Positions 23,108 to 35,365 are shown, numbered from the stretch's first letter. The stretch is DNA of 64,000 nucleotides from Gorsachius magnificus (GCA_034008185.1 CM067083.1:122155337-122219336), one strand, 5' to 3'. Made by a program: numbers and translations. Notes: generated by a model from the sequence alone, not told the origin.

Positions 23108-25754
23108 AGCTGTAATAGAAGGAATAGAAGATCATGCAGGATTGCATATTGGTTGAAATACAGGCAGGAGCACAATTCCTTTTTCTAGCTGTAGTTGGGT
23201 TCAGCACAGTCAGTTCGCCCAGAATAAAAAGCTGTCAAAAGCAACAGTGGGGGGCTGTTTCAACAGCGAAATTACTCAAGAGCTCTGCCTGGCACCTGCC
23301 TATTTGTTTTGCCCCTGTAACCATGTTATCAGCACAGAAAGGACCAGGTCTGGTTAAGAGGCATCATTCGAATTAAATTGGGACAGTGAGCTTCTGACAC
23401 CCACCTATTGCCCCCACCCCACTGATGTCAGGCTACATGTCTCAAAGGAGAAGACCTTCAGCAGTGGTTATTCTCTGAAATCTCTGCCTGGGATAGTACT
23501 GGAAACTGCATTGCACCGTGGTCAGAATTTGCATATGTTTGGAAAAATGAACTCAAACCCCAGCTAGGTGAAAGGGCTTGAAAATTAGGATCCCCATTGC
23601 GTTTTTGCAACTCTCATCAAAACCACTCTGAGTCACTTATTCTCTAATACTTTTGGATTCTGACACTTTCTTGCACACAAAATGTCACGGGCAGGAGTCA
23701 TTTCTCTGTGAGAAAAAAAAGAAATGGAGCTTGAGGTCTTAAAACGAGATGATGAATGACTGATTTTTTCAGGTTTCCCCCAGCAGTGGGCAAACGGCCA
23801 CAGTGGAAACAGCTTTATCACTGCAGCCTGCCTTATCAAACCTGCCTGGCAGCCCCGCATATAAGCCCTGGGATACACTGAGTGCATCGGTGATAAAACT
23901 AGTTTTCTGAACCTAATTTGATTTGAAAGCAGTGGGTGGTGGAGCACAACCTGGTGGCCGAGCAGCTGCTGGCTAAGGCCTGGCTTTTCAGCATGTAGCA
24001 CCAACCTCTCAGTGCTCCACATGAGTCCTTTTCCTACAACGTCACCTTGCACCGCCACCAAAACCACGAGCTAGTTTCCCGGGCGCTGCGTGGTGCCCTG
24101 CATGGCAAGGACAGCTTCCACTCCACCGAGCGGCTTGAGGAGACAGATCCCAAACCTCATGGGCATCACTGCAGTCCAGGGCTGCAGGGAGTGCTTCTTG
24201 CAGATGAGAACTGAGATTGCAGGGAGACTGCTTCCATTTAACGATGCCGCCTCATCTTCCCTCCGCTTCGATCCCCGTCCAGATACGGTTGGAGATTTCA
24301 GGGTCAGATTCTCAATTGTACCGTGCTTTCTGTAAGCCTTCCCAAAAGAGCAAGCCTCATTGCACCAGGGACTAAGCTACAGGGCTAAATTTCATCCTCG
24401 TGAGGTGTTTGAGAGCATGAAATGAGGAATTTCCCCGTCCCATATTCTAGTATCTCTCCTCTTTTGCATCAGCCAGAGAGTACACACAACTGCATAGATA
24501 CCTGGTGCACTGCTGCATTCCTCGTTTTGCTGTCCCCTTGAAGCCAGGGGTGATGCACATACCTAAACCACAAAGCTGTGCCCATGTGTGAGAAACCTGG
24601 ATCTGCAAATTTTAACAGCTAGAACCGATAAAGCTACACAAGGAGAACTTTTCCAATGGATGCTGCGAAGAACTGACCCTCAAATGTTCTCCAGACAAGT
24701 CTGTGACATGTTTTTCTCCCTGTATGCCACAGATTTTCAGGTTTGGAAATTCTGAGTGTTCTAGTGCAGCTACTCCTAACGTAATGCAGAAGCAGACAGA
24801 AAAGTGTTTGTAGCTGGAGGTCAAAGAGGCTGACAGGCCTGAAAAAGGCTGACAAATCTGCAGCTAGCAACTGCTTTTGAGATAAGGATGAATACACCAA
24901 GGACTTCCTGACAATCTTCAGAATTTCTTTGGTTTCAGATAAATTTTAATTGCAATGGTCCCCAAAAGGAAGAATAAAGATTTTCCAAAGGGTAGGACAC
25001 AGACTGCCTGGAAATCTATCGCCAGTTTTGTGCAAACAGGGATGTTTCTCAGGGCTGTGGTTTTAAAGAAGTGCCCCGTGCCAGCTCTCCTGCCTCTTGG
25101 AGGGTCTGTGAGCATCAGGACATTCAAGCACTATGTGGACTGTTTGCCTTGAGCTTGGAGCACTGCTTTGCATGGGATGGATGGGCCAAGCGGAGATCCT
25201 GCCAAGCAAAGCAAGGAAAGAAAACAAAAAATGAGCAAAGGTCTTGAAAGCCTGAGCCAAGATGGAAGGGGGAGAGGAACAATTCGTGGCTGTACCCACT
25301 GGGGATGGGAAATAAATGTCTCAGCCTGCAGGAAGTGAAATTTCAGGTGGACATGGGGAAGGTCTTGCAGGCAGGAGCTGCTGGGTGCAGGGCAGCAGCA
25401 GGGACCCCAAGTCCTTCTCCCCCTGCTTCCTGCCATTCGCTGGGGCCGAGGTGTAGGCGAGACACAGGATGCGAGCAGATAGCACAGCAAACAGAGAATT
25501 TCAAAATGAGTTATTTGCTTGTATAAACCATTCTACCAGCTTGAATATGAGCCAATTTTATGCATAAAGAGTTTCTTCTTGTACAGCTTATAACTGGCTG
25601 GGAAATGTGTTGCCACAGGATGTCTTTGAAGCCATGAAAATAAAGCACTGACAGAGAGAACGTTAACTGATAACAAAACTATTTGGTCATTAACATCAAT
25701 AATAACCACAAAAACAAATAAATGAGGAGACACATTAAATCAAATCTGGCTGGA

Positions 25755-26436
25755 AAACTGCCCAGGAGAGAAGGACCTGGGGCTGTTGGTCGACAGCCAG
25801 CTGAATAGGAGCCAGCAGGGTGCCCAGGTGGCCAAGAGGGCCAGCGGCATCCTGGCTTGTATCAGGAGTGGTGTGGCCAGCAGGAGCAGGGCAGGGACCG
25901 TGCCCCTGTCCTGGGCACTGGGGAGGCGCCCCTCAAATGCTGGGGTCAGGGTTGGGCCCCTCCCTCCCCGAAGGACCTGGAGGGGCTGGAGCGTGTCCAG
26001 AGAAGGGCAGCGGAGCTGGGGAGGGGCTGGAGCCCCAGGCTGCTGGGGAGCGGCTGGGGGAGCTGGGGGTGTTTAGCCTGGAGCAGAGGAGGCTGAGGGG
26101 AGCCCTCATCGCTCCCTACAACTGCCTGAGAGGAGGGGGCAGCCGGGGGGGTCGGGCTCTGCTCCCAGGGAAGGGGGGACGAGTGGAAATGGCCTTAAGT
26201 TGTGCCAGGGAGGGTGAGGTTGGCCCTGGGGAACAATTCCTTCCCCAAAGGGCTGTCAGGCACTGGAAGGGGCTGCCCAGGGAAGGGGTCGAGTCCCCAC
26301 CCTGGAGGGATTTAAAAGGCGGGCAGACGAGGTGCTGAGGGCCAGGGTTTAGTGGTGGGATGGCAGGGGTAGCTGAACGGTTGGGCTTGATGATCTTAAA
26401 GGGCTTCTCCAACTCAAATGATTCTATGATTCCATG
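25755..26436 (+). mobile_element. CR1 LINE copy
   Basis: About 680 bp of plus-strand CR1. It starts in the ORF2 C-terminal region (AAGGACCTGGGGCTGTTGGT) and ends ATGATTCTATGATTCCATGG. It is very similar to the element at 21765-22464 over the first 250 bases. Readable but frameshifted ORF2 pieces remain (for example [19 protein letters not shown] at about 26067-26123). Confidence 0.9.
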
Positions 26437-26744
26437 GTCTGTGCTCAAGGAAGATCCTTGCCACCTGGGATGATCTGGTGTCAGCCGAGATCCCCTCTCA
26501 TCAGCCAGTCATTGCATTTCTCAAACTTTCCTTTACATGCAGATAAGCACCTTGTGCTGGCCAGAAGATACCATCCCTTCCGTTGGGTGTTAGATGTTAA
26601 TTTAGCCCAGCTTTACAGCGAACCCTTGGGCATTACCATAACACAAGTGCTGATACTGCTGCTGATCAGGATGCGGCTGTAATCTCAGGAGTCAGTCACA
26701 CCCTGCACCCACCTCCTGGCGGCTTGAAGCCCCCTCTCCACTGA

Positions 26745-26835
26745 CCTGGACTACATTACAGTTGCATATTAATAATCTATTAATTACTACAGTGCAGGCG
26801 TAAAATTCCTGCTTCTCATTAAGTCCAACTCACAT
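26745..26835. other. AT-rich homeodomain-site-like segment
   Basis: CTACATTACAGTTGCATATT leads into ATTAATAATCTATTAATTAC, packing several ATTA/TAAT cores and a POU-like GCATATTAAT into 40 bases within otherwise ordinary DNA. It could be a conserved non-coding element or chance AT-rich sequence; conservation cannot be judged here. Confidence 0.2.
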
Positions 26836-29605
26836 ATCTGGAAGCTCTCTTTTTCCCCTGTCCCTCCAAACAGCAATCAAAAAGATGAACTGAGTGTGCT
26901 ACTTGCTTTTGTGTTGACTTCCCAGTTACTGAAAATCTATTAGCTATTAGTCATGCAGCAGATGTGCCAACCGCTGACAGCAACCACAGCTGATGAATAA
27001 CTGTGATACCAGTTTGGCTGTGTTTGGAAAAATTAGGCGTTCAGTAGGAGATGATAGTTTCTACTGCAGCTGCTGGGGAGGAAAATTAGAGGTGTTTAGT
27101 AGAGCAAAAAGGTTGTTTTACCTTTTCTGTCATGTCCCTTGTATGAAGGTCAAGGGGTGGGAGATCAGTGCAGTGATTTAACCAGTTTGAAGAGGAACTC
27201 TGGATGTCTCTGATCCAACCATCCACTCAGAGCAGGGTTAAATTGAACTAAACTAAAATTGTACTTTATTTTTTAATCAGGGTGATCAGAGCCTTGCCCC
27301 ACCAACTTCTGAGTTTCTCTCAGATAACCACGAGCCTCAGGCTCAGTCTAATCAATGATCTCCTAGAAATTACCTCCACCGTGCACAGTGGGTCGTGCAA
27401 TGCTTGTGTGTAAGAGGAAGAGCATTGCTTAGCTTATAGGGATTTATAAGAACATGCTCTCAAGGGGAAGAAAATGCTTTTTGTCCAACAAGAAAATTAA
27501 TTATCTTCCTACATGTAAAGAGAAAAGCTCCTTATTTTCCAAAAAGTAGCATAAACTTAACTGATAGTGATTGAAAAAAAAATATTTGAAATATCTGGAG
27601 GTTTCTGTCATTTCTCTTTTGGTTTATTGAAAGCTCAGTTGGGAGGCCAGAGCTCTGGCACTGACTCAGGCTGTGACTTTGAGGGGAGAAGGTGTCATCA
27701 ACGCGAATACACTCAGCTTTGGGTGCTTGAAGGACCTCAGCTGGGTAAAGTAGTCAAGTAGCAACTTAATCTCAAGAAAGCTTTCACCAGAGCCAAGAGA
27801 AGGGCTAGGTTTGATTTCAAGAGGCCTTAGATAATCTTTAATTATTTTTGTTTCAATAAGCTTTTGTGTCCCAGTTTCCAGATCTCCCAGTAACTGCAGC
27901 TCCTGTTAAGTGCAGCGCTGATTGCTCCTTGCTTAAGTTGATTTTAATAGAAAGTCACAGCACATACAGCTCTGCAGTGTCTCAGTGTTTTCTATGGCAC
28001 CTACCCACAATACCATACACATAGGTTATAAAAACCGTTGGGTTTTATGTCCTTAGACATGAACATAGGAAAAGCACAAAACAGAGTCCTTTCTGCATAT
28101 AGAAATGAAACTGCTAGTTGAGAGAGAGCTTAGTGTCAGAATAAAGCAAATGCCATGGGATAAATTCAAATCACATGGAAAAAATCACATTCAATTTTTC
28201 TTTTGACTTCAGACCAGGAAGCATTGGAAAAAATAAGTATTTGGAACTTGGGAAAATCTTGGAATCAGAAATGTGAGAGCTTTGTTTGCATAATTCAGAC
28301 TTGGAAGCATTGCAAGAGGTATATTTTCTCCTGAGACCCTCTCATCTTGCCTGCAACAATTGCAAACAAATGCGTTCATGTTCAAAATAAACCATGGAAA
28401 GTTCGGTTGGTTTTGTGTTTTTTTTTCACCTTTGCAATGTTGCGTTACATTAGCCATGTTTGAATGCTTAACTCTTCACCTTTCAAGTACTGAAGTAACC
28501 AAAACCACTGACACATTTAGAGTAGACAAGCCTGGATTTAGGGTCAGGCTGGTTGAACCTGACCTTCTGCTACCTTGCAGGCTTTTGAGATGTTTCTTGC
28601 TTCTAAAATTGGAGATTTAACTGACCCACTTTAAATGGATATTTCAGTAAATGGCATTAGAGAAAACCCCCTTTGAGGGAACCATTTCCTTTAACCTGTA
28701 CATCTCTAACTCTAAGAGGGAAACTGAATTATACATTTAACTTTTCAGGCATCAGCATCTTTTAAACAAGGTCATGGCTATCCCAGAAACCGCAAACTAA
28801 GTTCTACCCTTATTTACATCCTCCTTTGGGTGGTACAAGGTGAGTAAAATTTGGACTTGCACGTAAAGATTAAGCAAATGTAAAAAACACACCTTATTTG
28901 TATCATTTAATCTGAAGACATCACCACAATTAGTCCTCAGAAAAGGCATGCATCAGCACATCAAGGCTGTTACACTGAGGGTTACTTTATGGTGCACATC
29001 CTAGCTATTGGTAACCCAGTGTCAGAGCAAAGTGATGAGAGTAATTTCCTAAGAAAGGCATGTTAAGGAGGATAGAGTCAATGTTCACCCCCTCCTTTCT
29101 AAAACATAAGCCCCCTTCTTCAAGATTCTCTCTGAAATTCAGCCTATGAGAAGTATCAACATACTTGTGTCTGTCCATCGCCCATGTACTCTCCGAACAG
29201 CTTCTCAGGGACCTCATTAGAAAGATAGTGTCGCTGATTTATTATATCTCAGAGTTCATTACAATCAGCATCATTACCTGAGAGATATCAGCCTACCGCT
29301 CTCTCTGTGTGCCAGGTTTTGTAGCATTCTGGGTGGAGAGTCTTTCCCTGGGAGACGTTGAATTGCCCTAAGTAGCTATGCCATGAAGTATTTGCTAGGG
29401 AGAAGAAGACGACGACTCCATAAGCTAGTGGTTGGGATATTTGCCTGGGAGAGGCATCAAGTTTCTAGTTTCTGGTCCAGTAGCTGCTTTATCCAAAATT
29501 TTCACATCCCTACTTTGCTGCTGACTGGCATAACTGTAGAGCTCTGAGCCCTGACCACAGAAGCACCCTGTCCCAGAGCATCCCATACATCTCTGTGACC
29601 AAAAT

Positions 29606-29623
29606 ACTTACCAATTGGTAAGT
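29606..29623. repeat. 18-bp perfect palindrome
   Basis: ACTTACCAA meets TTGGTAAGT with no spacer. Chance occurrence is plausible in a window of this size. Confidence 0.85.
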
Positions 29624-30739
29624 GTGTATGTAACCAAAATACAGACCAATCTGGCTGTTGATTTATATCTCTAAAAGCAGATGAGTGGAATGAATACAGA
29701 CATCCTTACTTGCAAGCAAGGTCTCTTTCAGGGTCAAGCCCACAGCTTTTAATGAGCATTCAGGGCTCATCAAGACATCTGCCTAAGAAGAACAAAAATT
29801 GAGGTGGTTGCTACCAGCCAGAGCAGCAATGGTGACCCAAAATCAAAAGAGGGCACAGTCTTAAGCAGCTCAACCTCTCCAGGTCTGCAGCCCCCTTACA
29901 ATATCTTAGTGAAAACCTAGAAAAATACTCTACAAAAGAAAAATAAAAGGGATCCTGACTGTCACCATGCCAAATGGAGTATGTCCACTTGAGCACATGG
30001 ATTTAAATATTGCATGCTTAAATACTAACATGGCAGGGTACACCACAGCTGCAGTATATTGGTCTTACAGGGACGGAGAGGCAGGAGTGTGGGATTGGGA
30101 GCTACATGGGATCATTGGTTATTGTCACCCAGGGCAGAAGGCTGGGACAGAGGGAGTTATAACGCTTGGGGGCTACACAATGCAAGGTATTTTAGCTCCC
30201 ACTATCTGCAAGTGTAGCATTCTGTCACCTATATACCATGGAGGAGGTGCTTGCAGTTCCTTCCAGTTTCCCTGCCTAAAGAAGGAGTCCTTTTGCATCT
30301 CACAGCCTTCACAAGGTTTCTCTTGAACCTCTCTGTCCTCTCCCTAACTTAGGAACTGAAGGTTTAACTACATCCATCACACTTCCCAGACCCCTTTCCT
30401 TAGGATCAAAGCACAAGAGCCTGAAGTGAAATTAAAAGGTCGTAAGCTCAAAACCAATATTCACATGGTTTTTCCCAGATAGTGAATGACTGAATTTGTG
30501 AACTCACTATCACAAAGCATTCTGATCAAAACTTATATATCACTCCTGAGGTGTAGACATGAATAAAAATAGCCTGATCCAGACTAGAAATCCGAGAAAA
30601 AAATAGAAGCTTGAGAAGGAACCTGGATCCCTCAACACCAATGCAAGTGGCAGCACATGGCAAGTATGGAGAGAAATTGGATGGGGCCAACTGTCCCATA
30701 TCTGCCCAATTCAGCATGAAAAGGCATCAGCCCAACCTT

Positions 30740-30908
30740 GGAGCAGACAGATCCAATCTGGCAATGCCACTGACATTAGTGGGTTTGATACCTACAGCAT
30801 CCCAAATCAAGACTGTGAAGCACATCAACTTATGTTTGACTAGGTGACGATTCCAGTCCCAATTATAAAATTGAGCACTTTGCACCTCCTTACTACAGTG
30901 CATGCCAT
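30740..30908 (-). repeat. inverted duplication, copy 1 (IL17A upstream)
   Basis: The reverse complement of this segment matches 32101-32268 with about five substitutions and two single-base indels, roughly 96% identity. It lies about 240 bp upstream of the IL17A TATA box, so it is outside the transcript. It is not CR1 and I do not recognise its origin; a LINE- or SINE-derived piece cannot be excluded. Confidence 0.9.
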
Positions 30909-31143
30909 TTTTTTGGTGGTTTTCTAATATCATGATTGAGTTTTTGCTACTCCTTGAGTGACATGGCTACAGTAATGACATCATTTGCAGATCTAAGAAA
31001 GGGTGAGCCCATATCCTGTCTTCCACCTGCGTTAATGGAATATATATGCATACACTTTTTAATTTAAGCTATGGTCAGAAACCACAGTTAACGCTGGGAA
31101 AAAAACACCTACTCCACGTTAACTAGGACAGCACAAAAGCCCT

Positions 31144-31150
31144 TATAAAA
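31144..31150 (+). promoter_or_regulatory. IL17A: IL17A TATA box
   Basis: TATAAAA within CCTTATAAAAGGTCC lies 84 bases before the start codon. This places transcription start at about 31175 and gives a 5' UTR of about 60 bases. Confidence 0.75.
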
Positions 31151-31233
31151 GGTCCAGCAGCAAATGTGCCCAGACATCTTCAGCTCAACAGAGCCCAGCA
31201 CAAGCACCAGTCACAGTAAGAGAAGGAAGGAAG

Positions 31234-33246
31234 ATGTCTCCGATCCTTTCTGCTTCTCTGGTAAGAACTTGCTTTGGGTTCTTTTTTTCCCCCAACCTGA
31301 CAGAGACGTATTTGTATTCTAATAGATGACTGCCAGGACCCACCTTTAAAACGCTTGCTTAAACCATTAATAATTGAAAATAACTAAAATGGGAGACTGC
31401 TAAATAGCACCAGCATGGGACAGCAACGAGACTGTACGGGTATATTAGGGAACGGGGCTACTGCCACAGACTCTGAAGTGAAGAAATACATTGAAAACAC
31501 AACCTTAGTGTCTTTTTGTTGTTATATCCTTTCTGCTATCTCCTGTATTATATTATTTTGTGTAATTGAAATTTTTTATCACCAAATTACAACTGAGTGT
31601 ATACCCTACCTGACAACACTGTAAGAATTAGTTACAGCAAGAGTGGATGTGATATATGGCTCATTTTTGCATAAGTGCTCCAACCTACAGTACAGGCTTT
31701 AACTACCAGCTCGGCTGACTGTGGGTGAATTCCCCAGCCAGCCAGCAGGGTTGTTAGGTGTGTTGTGTTACAGCAGCTGTACCTGTGTCGTGTCCTAAAA
31801 TGCATCACTTGTCTCCAGTTCAGATCACTGCTCTTAGTGCTGCTGGCCATGCTATCAACCAGCAGTCCTGCCTATGGGAAGGTGATCCAGCCTGGGCTCA
31901 AGCCGGAGAACCTCTTCAAGCAAGCGTATGCTGGATGTCTGAGCCAAAAAGACTCAAAATTCCCTCAAACTGTGAGAGTCAATATAAGCATCAGCAACAT
32001 GAACCAGGACACCAAAGCGACTCTTGATGTCAGCAGCCGCTCTCTGGCTCCGTGGGATTACAGGTATGATCTCTGTCCTTGTGGTCTAGAAATACACTAA
32101 AATGGCATGCACTGTAGTAAGGAGGTGCAAAGTGCTCAATTTTAAATTGGGACTGGAGTTGTCACCTAGTCAAACATAAGTTGATGTGCTTCACAGTCTT
32201 GATTTGGGATGCTGTAGGTATCAAACCCACTATGTCACTGGCACTGCCAGATTGGATCTGTCTGCTCCTAGTGCAATGGTCAAGAATAACGCAGATGCTG
32301 TGCCCACATCTTTATTATCAGTGCTTCACTGTTGTGAGATTTTGGAAGTATGAGGGTGTCCACAGCCCGTGTAATCCTCTTTGAAATCAGCACAAAAAGG
32401 AGCACAGAGCAAAAGCGTGGTCTAGGCCAACATGCAGAAGGCAAAGCAAATTACTTTTGTAATTTAATGAATCTATTTGTATATTGAGTCCAGCTTTATT
32501 TTCAGAAGTATTCTTTGCCTAAGAGATCAGCAAAAAGACCTCGGAGGGCTAACACTGCACCAGATTCAATGGTGGTTTAATAACATCAGCATTAGGCCCT
32601 AAGAACATTTCACGTTTTGGAAGGGTCCTGGAGGTCTTTGGGTCCATTGGTCGGCCTGACATGTTGGGGAAGCTCAAATCATTTCAAAGTCAGTGCCTAT
32701 TCAAAGCAAGGTCTTTGCAAAAGCAGTTGCATGCAGTACTGGCATGCTTGCCTTACACTTAAAAACCTGCAGTATTTACTTACTTTCACTTTATTTACAC
32801 TGAAAAACCTACCGCAGCAGAGGGTTGACTGCCCCTTAAGAGGCAATCTCCTAGGAGGTGCAGGTTCCTGAGCTGGGAGCCCGTAGTGATCCATACCCTC
32901 ACAACTCCAGGTTCCTGAGCTGGGAGCCCATAGTGATCCATACCATCAAGGCTCCAGAGATGCAGCAGCATTTCCATTTCAAATACTTCCTTTCATGTCG
33001 ACTTACAGGATCGATGAGGACCACAACCGTTTCCCCCAAGTGATTGCTGATGCCAAGTGCCGCCACTCCAGGTGTGTGAATTTGAACGGGCAGCTGGACC
33101 ACAGCGTCAACTCCGTCCCCATCAAACAGGAGATCCTTGTTCTCCGGAGGGAGCAGAAGGGCTGCCACCAATCATACCGGCTGGAGAAGAAAATAATCAC
33201 TGTAGGCTGCACGTGTGTCACCCCCTTGATCCGACACCAGGCTTGA
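31234..33246 (+). CDS. IL17A: interleukin-17A, three exons
   Basis: CDS exons are 31234-31260, 31819-32063 and 33009-33246 (27, 245 and 238 bp), all with GT-AG introns, coding for 169 residues. The protein has a signal peptide (hydrophobic LLLVLLAML at residues 13-21, likely cleaved near residue 29) and a cystine-knot cytokine domain. Cysteines are at 49, 108, 113, 143, 158 and 160; by homology C108-C158 and C113-C160 form the knot, and C49 and C143 link the dimer. A WDYRIDEDHNRFP core and one N-glycosylation sequon (N64-I-S) are present. IL-17A is a secreted homodimer or IL-17A/F heterodimer that signals through IL17RA/IL17RC to induce chemokines and antimicrobial defence. The A rather than F assignment rests on synteny: plus strand, mir-133b upstream, IL17F and MCM3 downstream. 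The 3' UTR is AU-rich. Confidence 0.95.
32101..32268 (+). repeat. inverted duplication, copy 2 (IL17A intron 2)
   Basis: This copy begins 37 bases after the exon 2 donor and is the reverse-complement partner of 30740-30908. The two arms bracket about 1.19 kb holding the IL17A promoter, exon 1, intron 1 and exon 2. Confidence 0.9.
32861..32954. repeat. two-copy 47-bp tandem repeat in IL17A intron 2
   Basis: CAGGTTCCTGAGCTGGGAGC at 32861 recurs at 32908, a period of 47, with a few substitutions. The second unit ends about 54 bases before the exon 3 acceptor. Confidence 0.9.
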
Positions 33247-33523
33247 AGGCAGCAGTGTAAGAGCAGCGAGCCACGCAGCAGAGCTGCCTGCAATGAAATG
33301 AAGGGGCCTGATTCAGTCTCTGCAAAACTGAAACAAGCAATAATGATTAGCTAGAATTTATCAGAATATATTAAAAATGAAGAAGTCTCAGTTTTTTAAA
33401 AAACCGTTATTTTCCCCAAAATTCTTGAATTCTATAAATTCAGATTCTGGACACCTTCATGTGTTGGGCTGAAAAAGTAATGGGAACTTATTACGCATCT
33501 TTGGTTTACACCTTGAAATGTTT

Positions 33524-33582
33524 ATTTATGTAATTTTATTTATGCTGGTGGAAAAGTTAATAATAATGTATCTGTTTATTTA
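33524..33582 (+). promoter_or_regulatory. IL17A: AU-rich element in IL17A 3' UTR
   Basis: ATTTA pentamers are present at 33524, 33538 and 33578 in a TTTATTTATG / TTTATTTATC context. Such elements typically shorten cytokine mRNA half-life through TTP/AUF1-type proteins. Confidence 0.7.
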
Positions 33583-33591
33583 TCTTTGTGT

Positions 33592-33597
33592 AATAAA
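33592..33597 (+). terminator. IL17A: IL17A polyadenylation signal
   Basis: AATAAA within GTAATAAAAATAATAG, 346 bases after the stop codon, with a GT/T-rich stretch downstream (33612-33632). Cleavage is expected near 33615. Confidence 0.7.
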
Positions 33598-33786
33598 AAT
33601 AATAGTAAATAACTCTGTGGTATTTCTTCTTTCTTGCTAAAAAAGCCTTTTTGATAAGGCAAGAAATCACTCAATCATGACCACGTAAGAGATTTGCATG
33701 ATGCTAAAACCTAAAATCCTCTTAATAACATCTAGCTCTGCTGCAGTAGAATGTAAAGCCCATCGAAAAGTTAGGGCTTGTAACAT

Positions 33787-33826
33787 TAACACCATTTTAC
33801 CAATAGAGAAACTAAAGATACCTGGA
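33787..33826 (-). repeat. MIR-like SINE fragment
   Basis: ACCATTTTACCAATAGAGAA followed by ACTAAAG resembles the reverse complement of the MIR core (ccattttacagatgagaaaact). Confidence 0.45.
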
Positions 33827-33916
33827 GGAAAATTTTTTAGCAAGTGGCACCCAACAGATTCACACTGAAAACAGACTAGGAAAAAAAAGCAGTGGGTAAC
33901 TACCCCGTTATCCACC

Positions 33917-34024
33917 TAATTACCCGATTGGAAAGGAATTTGTAAAGATAGGAAAATACCCGATTGGAAAGGGATTTGTAGAGATAGGTAATTACCCAAT
34001 TGGAAAGGAATTTGTGAAGGTAGG
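33917..34024. repeat. three-copy 36-bp minisatellite
   Basis: Units at 33917, 33953 and 33989 share TACCC(G/A)ATTGGAAAGG followed by ATTTGT and AGATAGG or AGGTAGG. Because 36 is divisible by three, the minus strand reads as a repeated 12-residue unit (SLQIPFQSGN-like). I regard it as non-coding. Confidence 0.9.
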
Positions 34025-35365
34025 TTCAACACAACACTTTGAATGTTGCTTTGGGAGAAAAAAGAACCTCCCTCCCCTAAAATGGCGAGCGCGTTTCCAC
34101 TGCTCAGTTTTAACTTTGTTCCCACACCATCTAGAATTTCACTCCGACCCATTTCAACACATTTTCTGTGGAGCAGGGTCACTACCCGGGGACAGGAGTG
34201 AGTCAGGTGGATAACTGAAGCCATTAACCACGTATTGCTGACTGCAATGGTGATTTTCTCCGTGCTCACGATAGGTTCACCGCCAGCTGTTAACGCCTCA
34301 AATGTAGAGCACGCTGACACAGCACTTCTACCACGGTTGCGATGGGACTTGTGTAGGTGGATGTCTGCAGGTGGGCTTATTTAAAGCACGCTTGGGTTAA
34401 AAGTGCTCAGATGAAAATGTTCCGCGTTTCGAAAGGCAGGCTGGTTTGCGAAGACGTGGATGGTTTGTTTGCTGCCATCTCAGGGAGGTGTGGCCCTTCC
34501 CAGGCTCTGGCAAATGCAAGAGCAAATAGAGAATTTCCAGGGATGCAGAGGCCAGGCATGCAAGTCCCTAAGGAGACGCAAGCTCCTCTCAAGTGAAAGC
34601 ATCTTCTCCAGATCCAGCTGTGCTCACTGGAGATGTGATCATCCCAGCTTTTGCTGCTGGAAGTTATTCCCTCCAGCTGTGCCAGTAACCCTAAACCCTC
34701 CCCAACCTGCTCCAGGCCAAATCAGATAGATCAGCTTGTAACCCAAACTCACAGCACAGCCACAGGTTTCATACCATCCTCTGACCTAGCAGATACACAC
34801 TGCTCCAAGCAAACATTAATTAACTCTGAGTGATCACGGTATCTGCAATCACAACAGTGAACTCCTGTCCCACACCTTTAGTTACCTTCAAACACTGATA
34901 TAACTTTGCCCATATGTAGGTATCTAGCAGTATATGAGACCTTAACTTAGCTTGTTTTCCTACCTTGTCTCCAACTAGGTCTCCTTAAGGTCTCCTGCAG
35001 GTCCTGAAGTTCACCCAACTAGCTGTCCCAGGAATATTAAGCATGGGAACAGCCTGACAAAAAAAAAACATCGAAGAACACTCATCCTTTGAGGTTTTCA
35101 AGGAGTTAAATAAATATCAGTCCAGGAAGACTGAAGTAGAGCTGACTGCCTTGTCCATTAGATAATCTCTCAATGTCCTACCACTTGCTATAAAAAGAGC
35201 TTTGGCAAATTGTCTGCAGCAGCCCAGGTAACTTCTAACAGTTAAAATTACAGTAAGTCCCACCCTTTATTACCTGGTAGTGATGTGCGGTTAGCTGGAG
35301 TTGGCACATGAGTAACGGAGACTAGTTAGCAATGCTGAGAGAGAGCTACTACGTGGAAACAGTCA

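Larger units (their letters stand above)
13080..30735. other. intergenic DNA between mir-133b and IL17A
   Basis: No exon of a known gene was recognised in these 17.6 kb. The open frames lack family resemblance; the longest near 21812-22342 and 25820-26338 fall inside CR1 copies. CR1 elements, small tandem repeats and homopolymer tracts are listed separately. By position it should hold distal IL17A regulatory DNA, but I can only point to weak candidates. Confidence 0.55.

Noticed and set aside
21812..26338. Glycine-rich open frames of about 170-176 codons
   Set aside because: They lie in out-of-frame or degraded CR1 ORF2 sequence and poly-G.
31819..33246. A third IL17-like copy in the inverted duplication
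   Set aside because: The duplicated arms contain no IL17 coding sequence; only intronic and upstream DNA is copied.
33916..34320. Minus-strand open frame with 12-residue repeats
   Set aside because: The repeats are the 36-bp minisatellite; there is no signal, promoter or homology.
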